From NCBI RefSeq assembly GCF_009901565.1, contig NZ_WXEW01000015.1, positions 1 to 64,000 of the forward strand: a stretch of DNA of 64,000 bases, written 5' to 3'. A program made the translations under genes and the position numbers. Positions within the stretch are counted from its first letter, which is position 1, and every line of letters begins with the position of its first letter. Of this stretch, positions 13,928-24,482 are shown one piece after another. The notes under the pieces were generated by a model that was not told the DNA's origin, did no database searches, and was given only the letters and a program-made list of their open reading frames with translations. The stretch is from Herbidospora solisilvae. GTDB taxonomy: Bacteria; Actinomycetota; Actinomycetes; Streptosporangiales; Streptosporangiaceae.

Positions 13928-13949
13928 TCGCCGAGACGTTCGGCGATTT
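13928..13949 (+). terminator. terminator after MFS gene
   Basis: Five bases after the MFS stop codon is a perfect 7-bp hairpin TCGCCGA-GACGT-TCGGCGA (13928-13946) followed by TTT. It separates the plus-strand ligase/transporter pair from the convergent STAND genes. Confidence 0.6.
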
Positions 13950-14011
13950 CCCGGCGCCGGTGCGGTATACGCGAAATCGGTTCTGGCCGGTCGTCCATTG
14001 CCTTTCTGAAA

Positions 14012-16045
14012 TCAGGACAGGCGGTCGCGCACTTCCTCCAGCGACGCCGCGAACCCCTCCTCGAACGCCCGCTCGTACCCCTCGTCGCCCAGCACCAGAC
14101 GCGCGCGTTCGGCCGTCGCCACCCGGGGGGCCGCGAGTTCGTCCGACCCCATCGCCGTCAGGCCGAACGTCAACCACAGGCGTTCGGCCGCGCCGTGCAT
14201 CCAGGCCGCCGAGCGGGCGTCGCCCAGGGCCATGGTGACCGTCGCGAGGTGGTCGGCGCCCATCGCGACGCCCAGCACGTCGTTGAGCCGCCACTTCACC
14301 GCCAGGGACTCGCGGCCGGCGCGGTCGGCGCCGTGGACCTCGTCGCGGGCCAGCATGAGCTGGGACCGGAACAGGTCGCCGAAGGCGCGCATCCAGATCT
14401 CGCCCCGGCTCCGCGACTTGGTGTGCATGTGCTGGAGCACGCCCCAGGCACGGGTCAGGTCGCCCAGGAAGATGAAGGCCATGGCCTGGCCGCCGTCCAT
14501 CACCAGGTCGTCGATCGTGTCGATGGCGCCGGCCGCCGTCAGGTGGGTGCGGGCCTCGTGCATGAGCTCCTCGACCTTGTGCGGGGCGCCACTGAACAGG
14601 CGCACGCCCCCGAGCCGGACCAGTGCGTGGCCCATCGCCTCCACGTCGCCGATGCGGCGGGCCTCGGCCAGCGACTGCTGGGAGCTGCGTTCGGCCAGGC
14701 CCATGTCGCCCTGGAACAGGGTGATCCAGCCGAGGACCCAGAGCGCCCGCGCGTAGGACGAGCCTTCGCGGGGGCCGGCCGCCAGGGCGCGTTCGACGAA
14801 GTAGCGGCCCTCCCGCATCTGGCCGAGCGCGCCCCAGATGATCCAGCACGACGAGACCAGGTCGAGGCAGGCGGTGCCGCCGTGGCTGATCCCATAGTCG
14901 AGGGCCAGCCGGATCTCGGCCAGGTCGGCCTCCGCCCAGTCGGCCCAGTCGAGCTGGTCGGGGCCGTACCACTCGCGGTCGAGGCGGGCGGCCATCGTCC
15001 GGTAGTGGGCCAGGTGCGCGGTGCGCATCACGCGTTCCTCGCCGAGTTCGCGCAGCCACTCACGGCCGTATTCGCGGATGCCGTCGAGCAGCCGGTGGCG
15101 GTCGCCCGTCCGGACGACGATCGACTTGCGGACCAGCTCGGCCAGCACCCGCCCGACGTCGGGCAGCCGGTCGTCGGCGCAGACGGCCTGGGCGGTCCGC
15201 TCGTCGAACGATCCGGCGAACACCGACAGGCGGGCCCAGAGCAGCCGTTCCTGCGGCGTGCACAACTCGTGGCTCCAGCCGACGGCGGTGCGAAAGCTGC
15301 GGTGCCGGGCCGGACCGCCCCGGTAACCGGCGGTCAGCAGGTCGAAGGGGTCGGTGAGCCGGTCGGCCAGTTCCTCGGCCGAGAGGGCGTGCAGGTGACC
15401 GGCGGCGAGTTCGATGCCGAGGGGGATGCCGTCGAGGCGGCGGCACAGGCGTCCGATGGCCATGAGCGCGCCGTCGCCCGCCTGCCAGCCGGGAATCCGG
15501 TCCGTCGCCCGCTCGACGAACAGGCGCACCGCGTCGTAGCCGAGCAGGTCGTCGGACTCGGGTTCGGGGCGCGCGAAAGGGGCGACTTCGAGGATCTTCT
15601 CCGACGGCACGTCCAGGGGAACCCTGCTGGTCGCCAGCACACGCAGGCCCGGCGCGACGTCGACCAGGCCGTCGCCGAGGGCGGCGCACGCGCCGACGAG
15701 GTGTTCGCAGGTGTCCAGGACGAGCAGCAGCCGCTTCCCGGCCAGGTATTCGGCCAGCACCTGCTCGTAGGGCCTGGTCGACTGCTCGCGCAGGCCCAGG
15801 GCCCGGGCCACGACGCTGGCCAGCAGGTTGGCGTCCTGCTCGGGCGACAGTTCGGCGAACCAGGCCCCGTCGGGGTAGCCCTCGGCGCAGTCGGCGGCGG
15901 CCCGCAGCGCGAGGCGGGTCTTGCCGACGCCGGGCGGCCCGGTGACCGTCACCAGGCGCGACTCGGCCAGCAGACCGGCGAGCCGGTCGAGTTCGTCCTT
16001 GCGCCCGATGAAGCTGCTGGTCTCGGCGGGCAGGTTGCCGGTCAT
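14012..16045 (-). CDS. STAND-type NTPase with TPR-like C terminus (first of pair)
   Basis: A 677-residue protein with an AfsR/NB-ARC-like ATPase: SSFIGRKDELDRL, Walker A GPPGVGKT (36-43), Walker B LLLVLDTCEH (106-115), and LDGIPLGIELAA (the GxP motif). A winged-helix-like region follows (WSHELCTPQERLLWARLSVF), then ~350 residues of TPR-type helices. Most relatives of this architecture carry an N-terminal SARP or C-terminal LuxR DNA-binding domain. Here the ATPase starts at residue ~10 and no HTH is recognisable at the C terminus. It overlaps the upstream paralogue by one base (TGATG). Function is unknown; it is probably a ligand-sensing switch. Confidence 0.8.
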   Translation of the reverse strand: MTGNLPAETSSFIGRKDELDRLAGLLAESRLVTVTGPPGVGKTRLALRAAADCAEGYPDGAWFAELSPEQDANLLASVVARALGLREQSTRPYEQVLAEYLAGKRLLLVLDTCEHLVGACAALGDGLVDVAPGLRVLATSRVPLDVPSEKILEVAPFARPEPESDDLLGYDAVRLFVERATDRIPGWQAGDGALMAIGRLCRRLDGIPLGIELAAGHLHALSAEELADRLTDPFDLLTAGYRGGPARHRSFRTAVGWSHELCTPQERLLWARLSVFAGSFDERTAQAVCADDRLPDVGRVLAELVRKSIVVRTGDRHRLLDGIREYGREWLRELGEERVMRTAHLAHYRTMAARLDREWYGPDQLDWADWAEADLAEIRLALDYGISHGGTACLDLVSSCWIIWGALGQMREGRYFVERALAAGPREGSSYARALWVLGWITLFQGDMGLAERSSQQSLAEARRIGDVEAMGHALVRLGGVRLFSGAPHKVEELMHEARTHLTAAGAIDTIDDLVMDGGQAMAFIFLGDLTRAWGVLQHMHTKSRSRGEIWMRAFGDLFRSQLMLARDEVHGADRAGRESLAVKWRLNDVLGVAMGADHLATVTMALGDARSAAWMHGAAERLWLTFGLTAMGSDELAAPRVATAERARLVLGDEGYERAFEEGFAASLEEVRDRLS

Positions 16046-17826
16046 CAGGCCTCCGTCGGCTCGTCGGCGGTCAGGGCCAGGTCGACGGCGTCGTCGAGGT
16101 CGAGGCCGGGCGCGGCGGCGACGGCCGGGGCGCGGTCTCTGACGTCGGCCAGCACGGGTGAGCGCAGCCCGTCCATCCCCGCCCACGCCCGGTCGGCGGA
16201 GGCCAGCAGCACGCCGTTCCCGGTCAGCACGCCGACCAGTTCCACTCCGGCCGCCGACGCCGGGACGTCGCCGAACTGCCGGGCCACCGTCAGGGCGTCG
16301 CGGGCCGGCTCCAGGGCGGCCCGGACGTCGCCCCGGAGGAGGGCGGCCAGGGCGAGCAGGTGGTCGAGGTGGGAGCGGGTCCAGATCTCGCCGGTCGTCG
16401 CGCACAACTCGCGGCCCTCGCGCAAGACGGTCACCGCACGGGCCAGGTCGCCCATGCGCAGCAGGGTCGTGGCGATGATCGGGTAGCTGGGCAGGAAGCC
16501 CGGGAACAGGTCGGCGTCTCTGCGGTGGCCCTCGCGGGCGTCTCTGATCAGCCGCAGCGCCTCGGGGAACGCGCCCCGCTGGGCGGCCACCCACGCCGAG
16601 ACCTGGGTCAGGCGGGGCGGGCCCTGGTTCGTACAGGCGTAGAGGGCCTCTTCGGCGGCGTCGGGCTCGCCGAGCGCGGCGTGCAGCCAGGCGGCGGTCC
16701 AGAGCGCCTTGTCCCGTTCGGGGCCGGGCGATCCACCGGCCCGGCGGACGCGGGCGAGCTGCCCGGCGCCCTCCCGCTGGAGACCGCAGCAGGCCCAGAG
16801 GAACCACAGGGTGCCGGCGAGGTCCTGGGCGTCGTCGGCGCCCGACGGGTCGGCCAGGCGGGAGTCGAGGGCCTTGATCAGGTTGCCGCGTTCCAGGCGC
16901 ATGCGCCGGTACCAGCGCAGCTGGCCGTCCTGCCATTCGGCCTCGGCCCGCCGGGCGAGGCGGCGAAAGTGACGAAAGTGGAGGTGTTCGGTGGCCTCGC
17001 GCTCACCTGCCCGGTCGAGCCACTCGGCGCCGAACGCGCGGACGGTCGCGGGCAGCCGGAAACGCACGCCCTCGCTGGTCTCCGACCGCATGACGAGCGA
17101 CTTGTCGACCAGCGCGGCGACGGCGGGGGTCACGTCGCCGTCGCCGCAGACGGCCTGCGCGGCCTCCAGGTCGAAGCCGCCGTCGAACACCGAGAGGCGG
17201 GCCCAGACCAGCCGCTCGCCGGGGGTGCAGTGCTCGTGGCTCCAGCCGATCGCGGTCCGCATGGCGGCGTGCCGCGGCGGGCCGTCGTGGCGGGGGTCCC
17301 AGAGCAGGTCGAGCAGCGGGCCCTCGGTCTCGCCGCGTCTCAGCGCCGCCGCCAGCAGCACCAGCGTCAGCGGCAGCCCGTCGACCCGCCCGAGGATCTC
17401 GGCGGGCGCGGTCACACCCAGCCGTCGGAGGAGTTCGGCGCGGTGCCCGGCAGCCAGTTCGCCGAGCGCGACCACCCGCTCCCCCGGCAGCGCCAGGGAC
17501 TGGCGGCAGGTCGCCAGGACCGAGAGCCCCGGCCGCCGCTGCAACATCACCCCGACGTACGGCACCAGCAGCTCCAGCGCCCGGTCGCAACCGTCGACGA
17601 CGAGGAACTCCGCCGCCGAGGAACCGATCTCGGCCAGCGCCGCGGGCCCCGCGTCGGCGTCGACCACCCGTGCCCCGCGTCTGGCCGCCACGACCCGCGC
17701 GAGCGCGGTCTTCCCGGCACCGGGAGGCCCGGTCAGGGTGACCAGGCGGCTGTGCCGGAAGGCCTCCTCGATCCCGTCCGCGTCGGCGTCTCTGCCGACC
17801 AGCCCGTCTCCGGACACGACAATCAC
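16045..17826 (-). CDS. STAND-type NTPase with TPR-like C terminus (second of pair)
   Basis: A 593-residue paralogue of its downstream neighbour. Walker A is GPPGAGKT (33-40), the Walker B-like strand is FLVVDGCDRA (74-83), and VDGLPLTLVLLAA is the GxP equivalent. The shared WSHEHCTPGERLVWARLSVF segment shows common descent. The ATPase is shorter than usual: the stretch between Walker A and B is only ~35 residues. Helical repeats fill the rest, and no DNA-binding domain is seen. GTG at 17826 has GGGGAGG very close upstream; the next GTG in frame, three codons later, has better spacing. Its 1-nt overlap with the first STAND gene suggests equimolar synthesis. Confidence 0.75.
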   Translation of the reverse strand: MIVVSGDGLVGRDADADGIEEAFRHSRLVTLTGPPGAGKTALARVVAARRGARVVDADAGPAALAEIGSSAAEFLVVDGCDRALELLVPYVGVMLQRRPGLSVLATCRQSLALPGERVVALGELAAGHRAELLRRLGVTAPAEILGRVDGLPLTLVLLAAALRRGETEGPLLDLLWDPRHDGPPRHAAMRTAIGWSHEHCTPGERLVWARLSVFDGGFDLEAAQAVCGDGDVTPAVAALVDKSLVMRSETSEGVRFRLPATVRAFGAEWLDRAGEREATEHLHFRHFRRLARRAEAEWQDGQLRWYRRMRLERGNLIKALDSRLADPSGADDAQDLAGTLWFLWACCGLQREGAGQLARVRRAGGSPGPERDKALWTAAWLHAALGEPDAAEEALYACTNQGPPRLTQVSAWVAAQRGAFPEALRLIRDAREGHRRDADLFPGFLPSYPIIATTLLRMGDLARAVTVLREGRELCATTGEIWTRSHLDHLLALAALLRGDVRAALEPARDALTVARQFGDVPASAAGVELVGVLTGNGVLLASADRAWAGMDGLRSPVLADVRDRAPAVAAAPGLDLDDAVDLALTADEPTEA

Positions 17827-17907
17827 CTGCCTCCCCTTGGCCGGGCCATCGTAGGCCGGTGACGTTCCGCCTACTCAGCGCTCCCTGCCATCCGGGGAGC
17901 ACACCTC

Positions 17908-17943
17908 TTCCACCCGGGAGTCCTTTTGTTCCTCCGGGTGGAA
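17908..17943. repeat. 10-bp inverted repeat upstream of STAND pair
   Basis: TTCCACCCGG (17908-17917) and CCGGGTGGAA (17934-17943) form a perfect stem with a 16-nt loop, between the pheT terminator and the STAND start codon. It may be a 5'-leader hairpin or an operator. No T-run follows on the minus strand, so it does not look like a terminator there. Confidence 0.55.
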
Positions 17944-18024
17944 ACGGCGCGGCGGGGAGGGCGGTCAGACCCGGTCGGGTGGCCGGCCAGGCGGAGCCGT
18001 AACGGAAAAAGAGCCTTCGACCAC

Positions 18025-18058
18025 GACGAGGGCGCCGGGGAGACCCGGCGCCCTCGTC
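18025..18058 (-). terminator. pheST terminator
   Basis: A perfect 15-bp stem (18025-18039 with 18044-18058) and a four-base GAGA (TCTC) loop start 14 nt after the pheT stop. The minus strand then reads GTGGTCGAAGGCTCTTTTTCC, with the T-run a little distant. It is a strong factor-independent terminator for pheST and may also act on plus-strand transcription. Confidence 0.85.
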
Positions 18059-18071
18059 TTCCGCAACGCGA

Positions 18072-20623
18072 TCACACCCCGCGCAGGCGGGCTCCGATCC
18101 GGGCGGCGGCCAGGTCGACCGCCGCGTCGCGGGCGGCGGCGATCTCGTCGGCCGTCAGGGTCCGGTCGGTGGCGCGGAAACGCAGGGTGTAGGCCAGGGA
18201 CTTGTTGCCCTCGCCCGCCTGCGCGCCCTCGTAGACGTCGAACAGGCGCACCGACTCCAGCAGGTCGCCCGCGCCGTCGCGCAGGGCGGCCTCGACCGAC
18301 GACACGGGGGTGTCGGCGGGCACGATCAGCGCGACGTCCTGGGTCGCCACCGGGTAGGCGGAGATCGACGGGGTCTGCACCGGCACCGGGGCGGCGAGGC
18401 GGGACAGTTCGAGCTCCATCGCCGCCGTGCGCTTCGGCAGGCCGAAGGCCTCCACGACACGCGGGTGCAGTTCGCCGGCGTGGCCCACCAGGATCTCGCC
18501 CGCGTAGAGGGCGGCGCAGCGGCCGGGGTGCCACGGCTCGTGCTGGTCGGCGCGGATGTCCAGCGTGACGCCCGCCTCGCGGGCCACCGCGCGGGCGGCC
18601 TCGATCGCGTCGGCCCAGGTCGCCGCGCGGCCCTGGCCCCACCAGCCGGACCGCTCGAACTCCCCGGCCAGGACGGCCGCGACGCGGACCGGCTGCTCGG
18701 GAAGCGCGGCGGCGAACAGCGCCAGCTCCTCGTCGGTCGGGCGGCGCTCCACCGTCAGGATCGGCGCCGTCTCCGGGGCGTCGGCGCCGGGGCGGTAGAC
18801 CAGGCCCGTCTCGAACAGGGCCAGGTCGGTGAAGCCGCGGCCGACGTTGCGGACCAGGGTCTTGAGCAGGCCCGGCAGCAGCGTGGTCCGCATGAACGGC
18901 TCGTCTTCGCTGAGCGGGTTGACCAGCCGGGTCGCGCGGCGACGGTCGTCGTCGGCGGGAAGCTGCAGGTGGTCGAGGTCGCGGGCGCCGATGAACGGGT
19001 AGGACAGCACCTCGACGTAGCCCGACAGCGCCAGCGAGCGGCCGACCCGGCGGCGCAGCCGCTGCGTCTCGGTCAGGCCCGCGCCCGCCGGGGCCGCCGG
19101 CAGGACCGAGGGCAGCGTGTCGTAGCCCTCCAGCCGGATGACCTCTTCGGCCAGGTCGTTGGGGTCGGTCAGGTCGGGACGCCAGCTCGGCGGGTAGACC
19201 GTGATCGGGTCGTCGCCGGTCACGGCCAGCTTCGCGGCCAGGTCGCCACTGGTCACGACACCCGTGGCGGCCACGCCGCGACCACCCTCGGCGGCCGGGG
19301 CGACGCCGTCGACGACGCGGCAGCCGACCTGCTCCAGGCGGGTGACCACGGTCTCGCGGGAGTAGGGCACACCCGCGACCCGCGCCGGGTGACCCGACGG
19401 GATGGTGATCGACACGGGCGCCACGTCGATCTGCGCGTGGGTCACGCCGGGCTCGGCCACGCCGTCGCCCAGCTCGGTGAGGAGCTGGACCGCGCGCCAC
19501 GACGCCACGAGCGGCAGCTCGCGGTCGACGCCGCGCTCGAAGCGCTTGGACGCCTCGGACACCAGGTTGTGCCGCCGCGACATGCGGGCCACGCCGGTGG
19601 CCGAGAAGTGGGCGGCCTCGATGACGATGTCGGTCGTCGAGCCGGAGATCTCGGTCGACAGGCCGCCCATGGTGCCGGCCAGCCCGATCGCGCCCGAGTC
19701 GTCGGTGATCAGGATGTCGTCTTCGGCCAGGTCACGGGTGACGTGGTCGAGGGTCTCCAGGCGCTCGCCCGGCAGGGCGCGGCGCACCACGATGCCGCCC
19801 TGGAGGGTGTTCCTGTCGAACGCGTGGAGCGGCTGGCCGAGCTCCAGCATCACGTAGTTGGTGACGTCGACGGCCAGCGAGACCGGCCGCATGCCCGCGC
19901 GGGTGAGCCGCACGCGCATCCACAGCGGCGACTCGGCGGAGGGGTCGAACCCGGAGACGGCGCGCAGCACGAACCGGTCGCAGGCCGTCGGGTCGCCGAT
20001 CTCCGCGGGGTGGGTGACCCCTTCGGCGGCCGGGAGCTCCAGCGCGGCCGGGTCGCGGAACGGCACGCCGAACGCGGTCGCCGCCTCACGGGCCACACCC
20101 CGGATCGACAGCGCGTAGCCGCAGTCGGGGGTGATCTCCAGTTCCAGTACGTCGTCACGCAGCCCCAGCAGCTCGACGACGTCGGCCCCGAGGGGGGTGT
20201 CGTCGGGCAGCAGCAGGATGCCGGGGGACGACTCGGCGATGCCGAGCTCGGCCTCGGAGCAGATCATGCCGTCGGACAGGCGGCCGTAGGTCTTGCGGGA
20301 GGCGATCTCGAACCCGCCCGGCAGCACCGCGCCGGGCAGTGCGACCGGGACGACCGCGCCGATGCCGAAGTTGGTCGCGCCGCAGACGATCTCGCGCGGC
20401 TCGGCCTCGCCGACCTCGACCAGGCAGTGGCGGATCGGCTTCTTGAAGCCGGTCAGCTCCTCGATCTCGATGACCTTGCCGACCACGACGTTCTTCAGGT
20501 CGTGACCGTGGGAGGCGATGGCCTCCAGCTTGAGACCGGCGGCGGTGAGCTTGTCGGCGACCTCGTGTGCGGTGACGGGCGGGAGATCGACGTACTCCCG
20601 CAGCCACGAAAGCGGGACCTTCA

Positions 20624-20624
<1 letters not shown>
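18072..20624 (-). CDS. pheT: phenylalanyl-tRNA synthetase beta subunit
   Basis: The 850-residue beta chain of the alpha2-beta2 PheRS. It starts [15 protein letters not shown]. The tRNA-binding OB fold (residues ~40-150) contains [21 protein letters not shown]3/B4 editing-domain sequences follow ([13 protein letters not shown]-like core, [18 protein letters not shown]), then B5 ([13 protein letters not shown] region) and the C-terminal ferredoxin-like anticodon-binding domain ([16 protein letters not shown]). Length is slightly above the usual ~800-830. ATG at 20624 overlaps the pheS stop by one base (TGATG). Confidence 0.97.
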
Positions 20625-21830
<1,206 letters not shown>

Positions 21831-21906
21831 CCGGTCGATTCCCCAGGCCGCACCTGGTCTCACCCCTGTGGTCCGACATGGAGTGACCCGCCAGACCAAG
21901 AAATGT

Positions 21907-22026
21907 GGCCAGATATCCGGCCAAGCGCGCCGGTGGGCGAGGAGGAGCGGCAGGAGCGAAGCGACTAGAGCGGCGAAGGAGCCCACCGGGTCCAGAGCGC
22001 TTGGCCCGCCGCGCCGGAGGCGCGGC
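21907..22026. repeat. nested inverted-repeat element between kinase gene and pheS
   Basis: Three structures lie side by side in a gene-free stretch. A perfect 8-bp hairpin GCCGCGCC/GGCGCGGC (22008-22026) directly follows the kinase stop and probably terminates it. A two-part long stem pairs 21921-21928 with 21997-22004 (CCAAGCGC/GCGCTTGG) and 21929-21937 with 21981-21989 (GCCGGTGGG arm), enclosing a purine-rich 43-nt loop. A palindrome-like GGCCAGATATCCGGCC sits at 21907-21922. It could be a REP-like repeat, a terminator array or a small structured RNA. Confidence 0.6.
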
Positions 22027-22028
22027 AA

Positions 22029-23102
22029 TCAGACAGGAGTGCCGGTGGGCATGATAAATCGGAACTCCGCGCCGCCGCCGGGGGCGCGTTCGACGGTGAT
22101 GGTGCCGCCGTGGGCCTCGACGAGGCCCTTGACGATGAAGAGGCCGAGGCCGGTGCCGCCGCGGCGGCGGTCGTTGCCGCGCCAGAACTGGCGGAAGACG
22201 CGCGAGGCCAGCTCGGGCTTGACGCCCTCGCCCTGGTCACGCACGGACACGGCCACTCCCCATTCGACGGGCTCTACGACGATTGTCACCTTACCGCCGC
22301 CGTGTCGCACCGCGTTTTCGACGAGGTTGCCGAGGATTTGATCCATCTTGTCCTGGTCGAGCCACATCTCCGGCAGGTCGCCCAGAACCGTGAGCGAGAA
22401 CCGGTCTTCGGGCTCGCCGGCGGCCACGCGGCCGGCGATGATGCGCCGCGCGCGGGCGGGGATGTCGACGACCTGCCGCCGGATCTCCACCCGCCCGGAC
22501 TCGATGCGGGAGACGTCGAGCAGTTCGGTGATCAGCCGGGTCACCCGGTCGGCGTCGGAGTTGACCGTCTGGAGCATGACGAGCTTCTGGGCGTCGTTGA
22601 ACCGGTCCCACTTGGCCAGCAGCGTGGCGGTGAAGCCCTTCACGCTGGTCAGCGGCGAGCGCAGCTCGTGGGCCACGGTCGAGACGAGGTCGGCCCGGCT
22701 CCGCTCCAGGCGGCGGCGGGCCCCGGCGTCGCGCAGGGTGATCACCACGCGGATCACCCGGCCGGCCCGCGCGGGGGTGCGCACGAACGCCGCCGTGACC
22801 AGCAGGTCGCGGCCGTCGAGCTGGAGCGGGAGCTCGACCTGGCGGGACCGGATGGACAGGCCGCCCCGGGGGTCGAGCCACTTCCACCAGTCGCGCCCCT
22901 CGGCGTCGCGCAACGGGAGCACGTCGCCCACGTGACGCCCGGGGGACGTCTTGCGGTGCAGCCCGGTCAGGCGTTCGGCCGCCCTGTTCACGGCCATCAC
23001 GACGCCGTCGCCGTCGACCACGACGACGCCGTCGGGAAGGGCGTCGATGGCGATCACACTCGACGGGTCGGCGACCCGTCCATGGGTGTTCTCGCCGCGC
23101 AA
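22029..23102 (-). CDS. cytoplasmic PAS-domain sensor histidine kinase
   Basis: A 357-residue histidine kinase. A PAS domain (residues ~15-125, IDALPDGVVVVDGDGVVMAVN) is followed by HisKA with the phospho-acceptor His in STVAHELRSPLTSVKGF. HATPase_c has the N-box LGNLVENAVRHG, G1 VRDQGEGV and G2 GGTGLGLFIVK. No transmembrane segment is seen, so it senses an internal signal. No response-regulator gene is adjacent, so it is an orphan here. I start at TTG 23102 because AGGGG lies 4-5 nt upstream; a frame to 23195 adds an arginine-rich unconserved tail. Confidence 0.88.
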   Translation of the reverse strand: MRGENTHGRVADPSSVIAIDALPDGVVVVDGDGVVMAVNRAAERLTGLHRKTSPGRHVGDVLPLRDAEGRDWWKWLDPRGGLSIRSRQVELPLQLDGRDLLVTAAFVRTPARAGRVIRVVITLRDAGARRRLERSRADLVSTVAHELRSPLTSVKGFTATLLAKWDRFNDAQKLVMLQTVNSDADRVTRLITELLDVSRIESGRVEIRRQVVDIPARARRIIAGRVAAGEPEDRFSLTVLGDLPEMWLDQDKMDQILGNLVENAVRHGGGKVTIVVEPVEWGVAVSVRDQGEGVKPELASRVFRQFWRGNDRRRGGTGLGLFIVKGLVEAHGGTITVERAPGGGAEFRFIMPTGTPV

Positions 23103-23210
23103 AGGACCCCTCCAGCCGTGCTCCGCGAGCCGTCTCCGCCGACAATAGCGGGTTTCCGGAGCCCTTCGGCAGCCCGTCACGGACCGGGTACGCACCTATT
23201 ACACGGAATG

Positions 23211-24002
23211 TCAGATCTGCCGGAGAACTCGCGCGCTGGCGTACAGGCACACCGCGGCGGCGGTGGCCAGGTTCAGGCTCTCGGCGCGGCCGTAGATCGG
23301 CACCCGGACGACCTCGTCGGCCAGGGCCAGCACCTCGGGCGGCAGGCCCCACGCCTCGTTGCCGAACACCCAGGCCGTGGGGGCGGCGAGGTCGACGTCG
23401 TCGAGGGTGGCCGTGCCGGTGCCGTCGGCGGCCAGGATGCGCAGGCCCCGGTCCTTCAGCTCGGCCACGGCCTTGTCGACCGGCAGCCCGGTCACGACGG
23501 GCAGGTGGAAGAGGCTGCCCGCGCTGGCCCGTACACACTTGCCGTTGTAGGGGTCTACGGACGCGTCGGTGAACACCACCGCGTCGGCTCCGGCGGCGTC
23601 GGCCGTGCGCAGCACGGTGCCGGCGTTGCCGGGGTCGCGGACGTGCGCCAGCACCGCCACCAGCCGGGTCTCCTCGACCGAGGACAGGGGCACGTGGACG
23701 AATTTGCACACCGCCATCAGGCCCTGCGGGGTGACCGTCTGGGCGAGCTCGGCCATCACCTCGCCGCTGGCCCGGAACACCGGCACCCCGGCGCTCACGG
23801 CCGCGCCGACGATGTCGGCGTGCCGGGTCTCGGCCTCGGCGGTGGCGAACAGCTCCACCGTCACCCCGGGCAGCGCCAGCGCCTCCCGCACCGCCTGGGG
23901 CCCCTCGGCGAGGAAGGCCCGGTCGCGGTCCCGGAAGGCCCGCTTGGTCAGCCTCCGAGCGGCTTTGACGCGCGGCGACTTGGGATTGGTCAACTCGGTC
24001 AC
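23211..24002 (-). CDS. TrmH/SpoU-family RNA 2'-O-methyltransferase
   Basis: A 263-residue SPOUT methyltransferase. The N-terminal substrate-binding domain begins RVKAARRLTKRAFRDRDRAF and has FLAEGPQAVREAL. The knotted C-terminal domain has motif 1 LAHVRDPGNAGTVLRTADAAGA, motif 2 WVFGNEAWGLP, and motif 3 VRVPIYGRAESLNLATAAAV. The target, rRNA or tRNA, cannot be decided; the place after rplT fits the 23S-type enzymes of this group. GTG at 24002 is chosen because the longer frame to 24041 would begin inside the rplT terminator hairpin. Confidence 0.9.
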   Translation of the reverse strand: MTELTNPKSPRVKAARRLTKRAFRDRDRAFLAEGPQAVREALALPGVTVELFATAEAETRHADIVGAAVSAGVPVFRASGEVMAELAQTVTPQGLMAVCKFVHVPLSSVEETRLVAVLAHVRDPGNAGTVLRTADAAGADAVVFTDASVDPYNGKCVRASAGSLFHLPVVTGLPVDKAVAELKDRGLRILAADGTGTATLDDVDLAAPTAWVFGNEAWGLPPEVLALADEVVRVPIYGRAESLNLATAAAVCLYASARVLRQI

Positions 24003-24030
24003 TCGGTCACGTTTCCCTCCGAGACGGAAA

Positions 24031-24060
24031 GAAGGGCCCACCAGGAACGGTGAGCCCTTC
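24031..24060 (-). terminator. infC-rpmI-rplT terminator
   Basis: A 12-bp stem (24031-24042 with 24049-24060, one G-T pair) and a 6-nt loop begin 19 nt after the rplT stop. It is followed on the minus strand by TTTCC. It may allow some read-through into the methyltransferase gene. Confidence 0.75.
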
Positions 24061-24078
24061 CGGAAAGCAGATGATCGC

Positions 24079-24459
24079 TTAGGCGACCGGAGCGTTCACG
24101 TCGGACGGGAGCGCCTTCTTGGCGGCCTCGACCAGCGTGGCGAAGGTCTGCGAGTCGTTCACCGCGAGATCGGCGAGGATCTTGCGGTCGACCTCGATGC
24201 CGGCAAGGCGCAGACCCTGGATGAGCCGGTTGTAGGTCATGCCGTTCTGACGAGCGGCGGCGTTGATCCGCTGGATCCAGAGGCGGCGGAACGCGCCCTT
24301 CTTGTCCTTGCGGTGGGCGTACGCATAGGTCATCGAGTGGAGCATCTGCTCCTTGGCCTTGCGGTACAGACGCGACCGCTGACCCCGGTAACCGCTCGCC
24401 CGCTCGAGGACGACCCTGCGCTTCTTCTTGGCGTTGAGCGCCCGCTTCACGCGTGCCAT
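24079..24459 (-). CDS. rplT: 50S ribosomal protein L20
   Basis: L20 (126 residues) is needed for early 50S assembly and binds 23S rRNA. It begins [15 protein letters not shown] and has the family block [27 protein letters not shown]. In many bacteria L20 represses its own operon by binding the leader; whether that happens here is not visible. It follows rpmI by 23 nt. Confidence 0.98.
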   Translation of the reverse strand: MARVKRALNAKKKRRVVLERASGYRGQRSRLYRKAKEQMLHSMTYAYAHRKDKKGAFRRLWIQRINAAARQNGMTYNRLIQGLRLAGIEVDRKILADLAVNDSQTFATLVEAAKKALPSDVNAPVA

Positions 24460-24482
24460 GTTGTTCTTCTCCCCGGGGGTCG

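Noticed and set aside
14012-17826. The STAND pair as a known anti-phage or secondary-metabolite regulator
   Set aside because: No effector, nuclease, SARP or LuxR domain is seen and no biosynthetic genes are adjacent, so no such label is justified.
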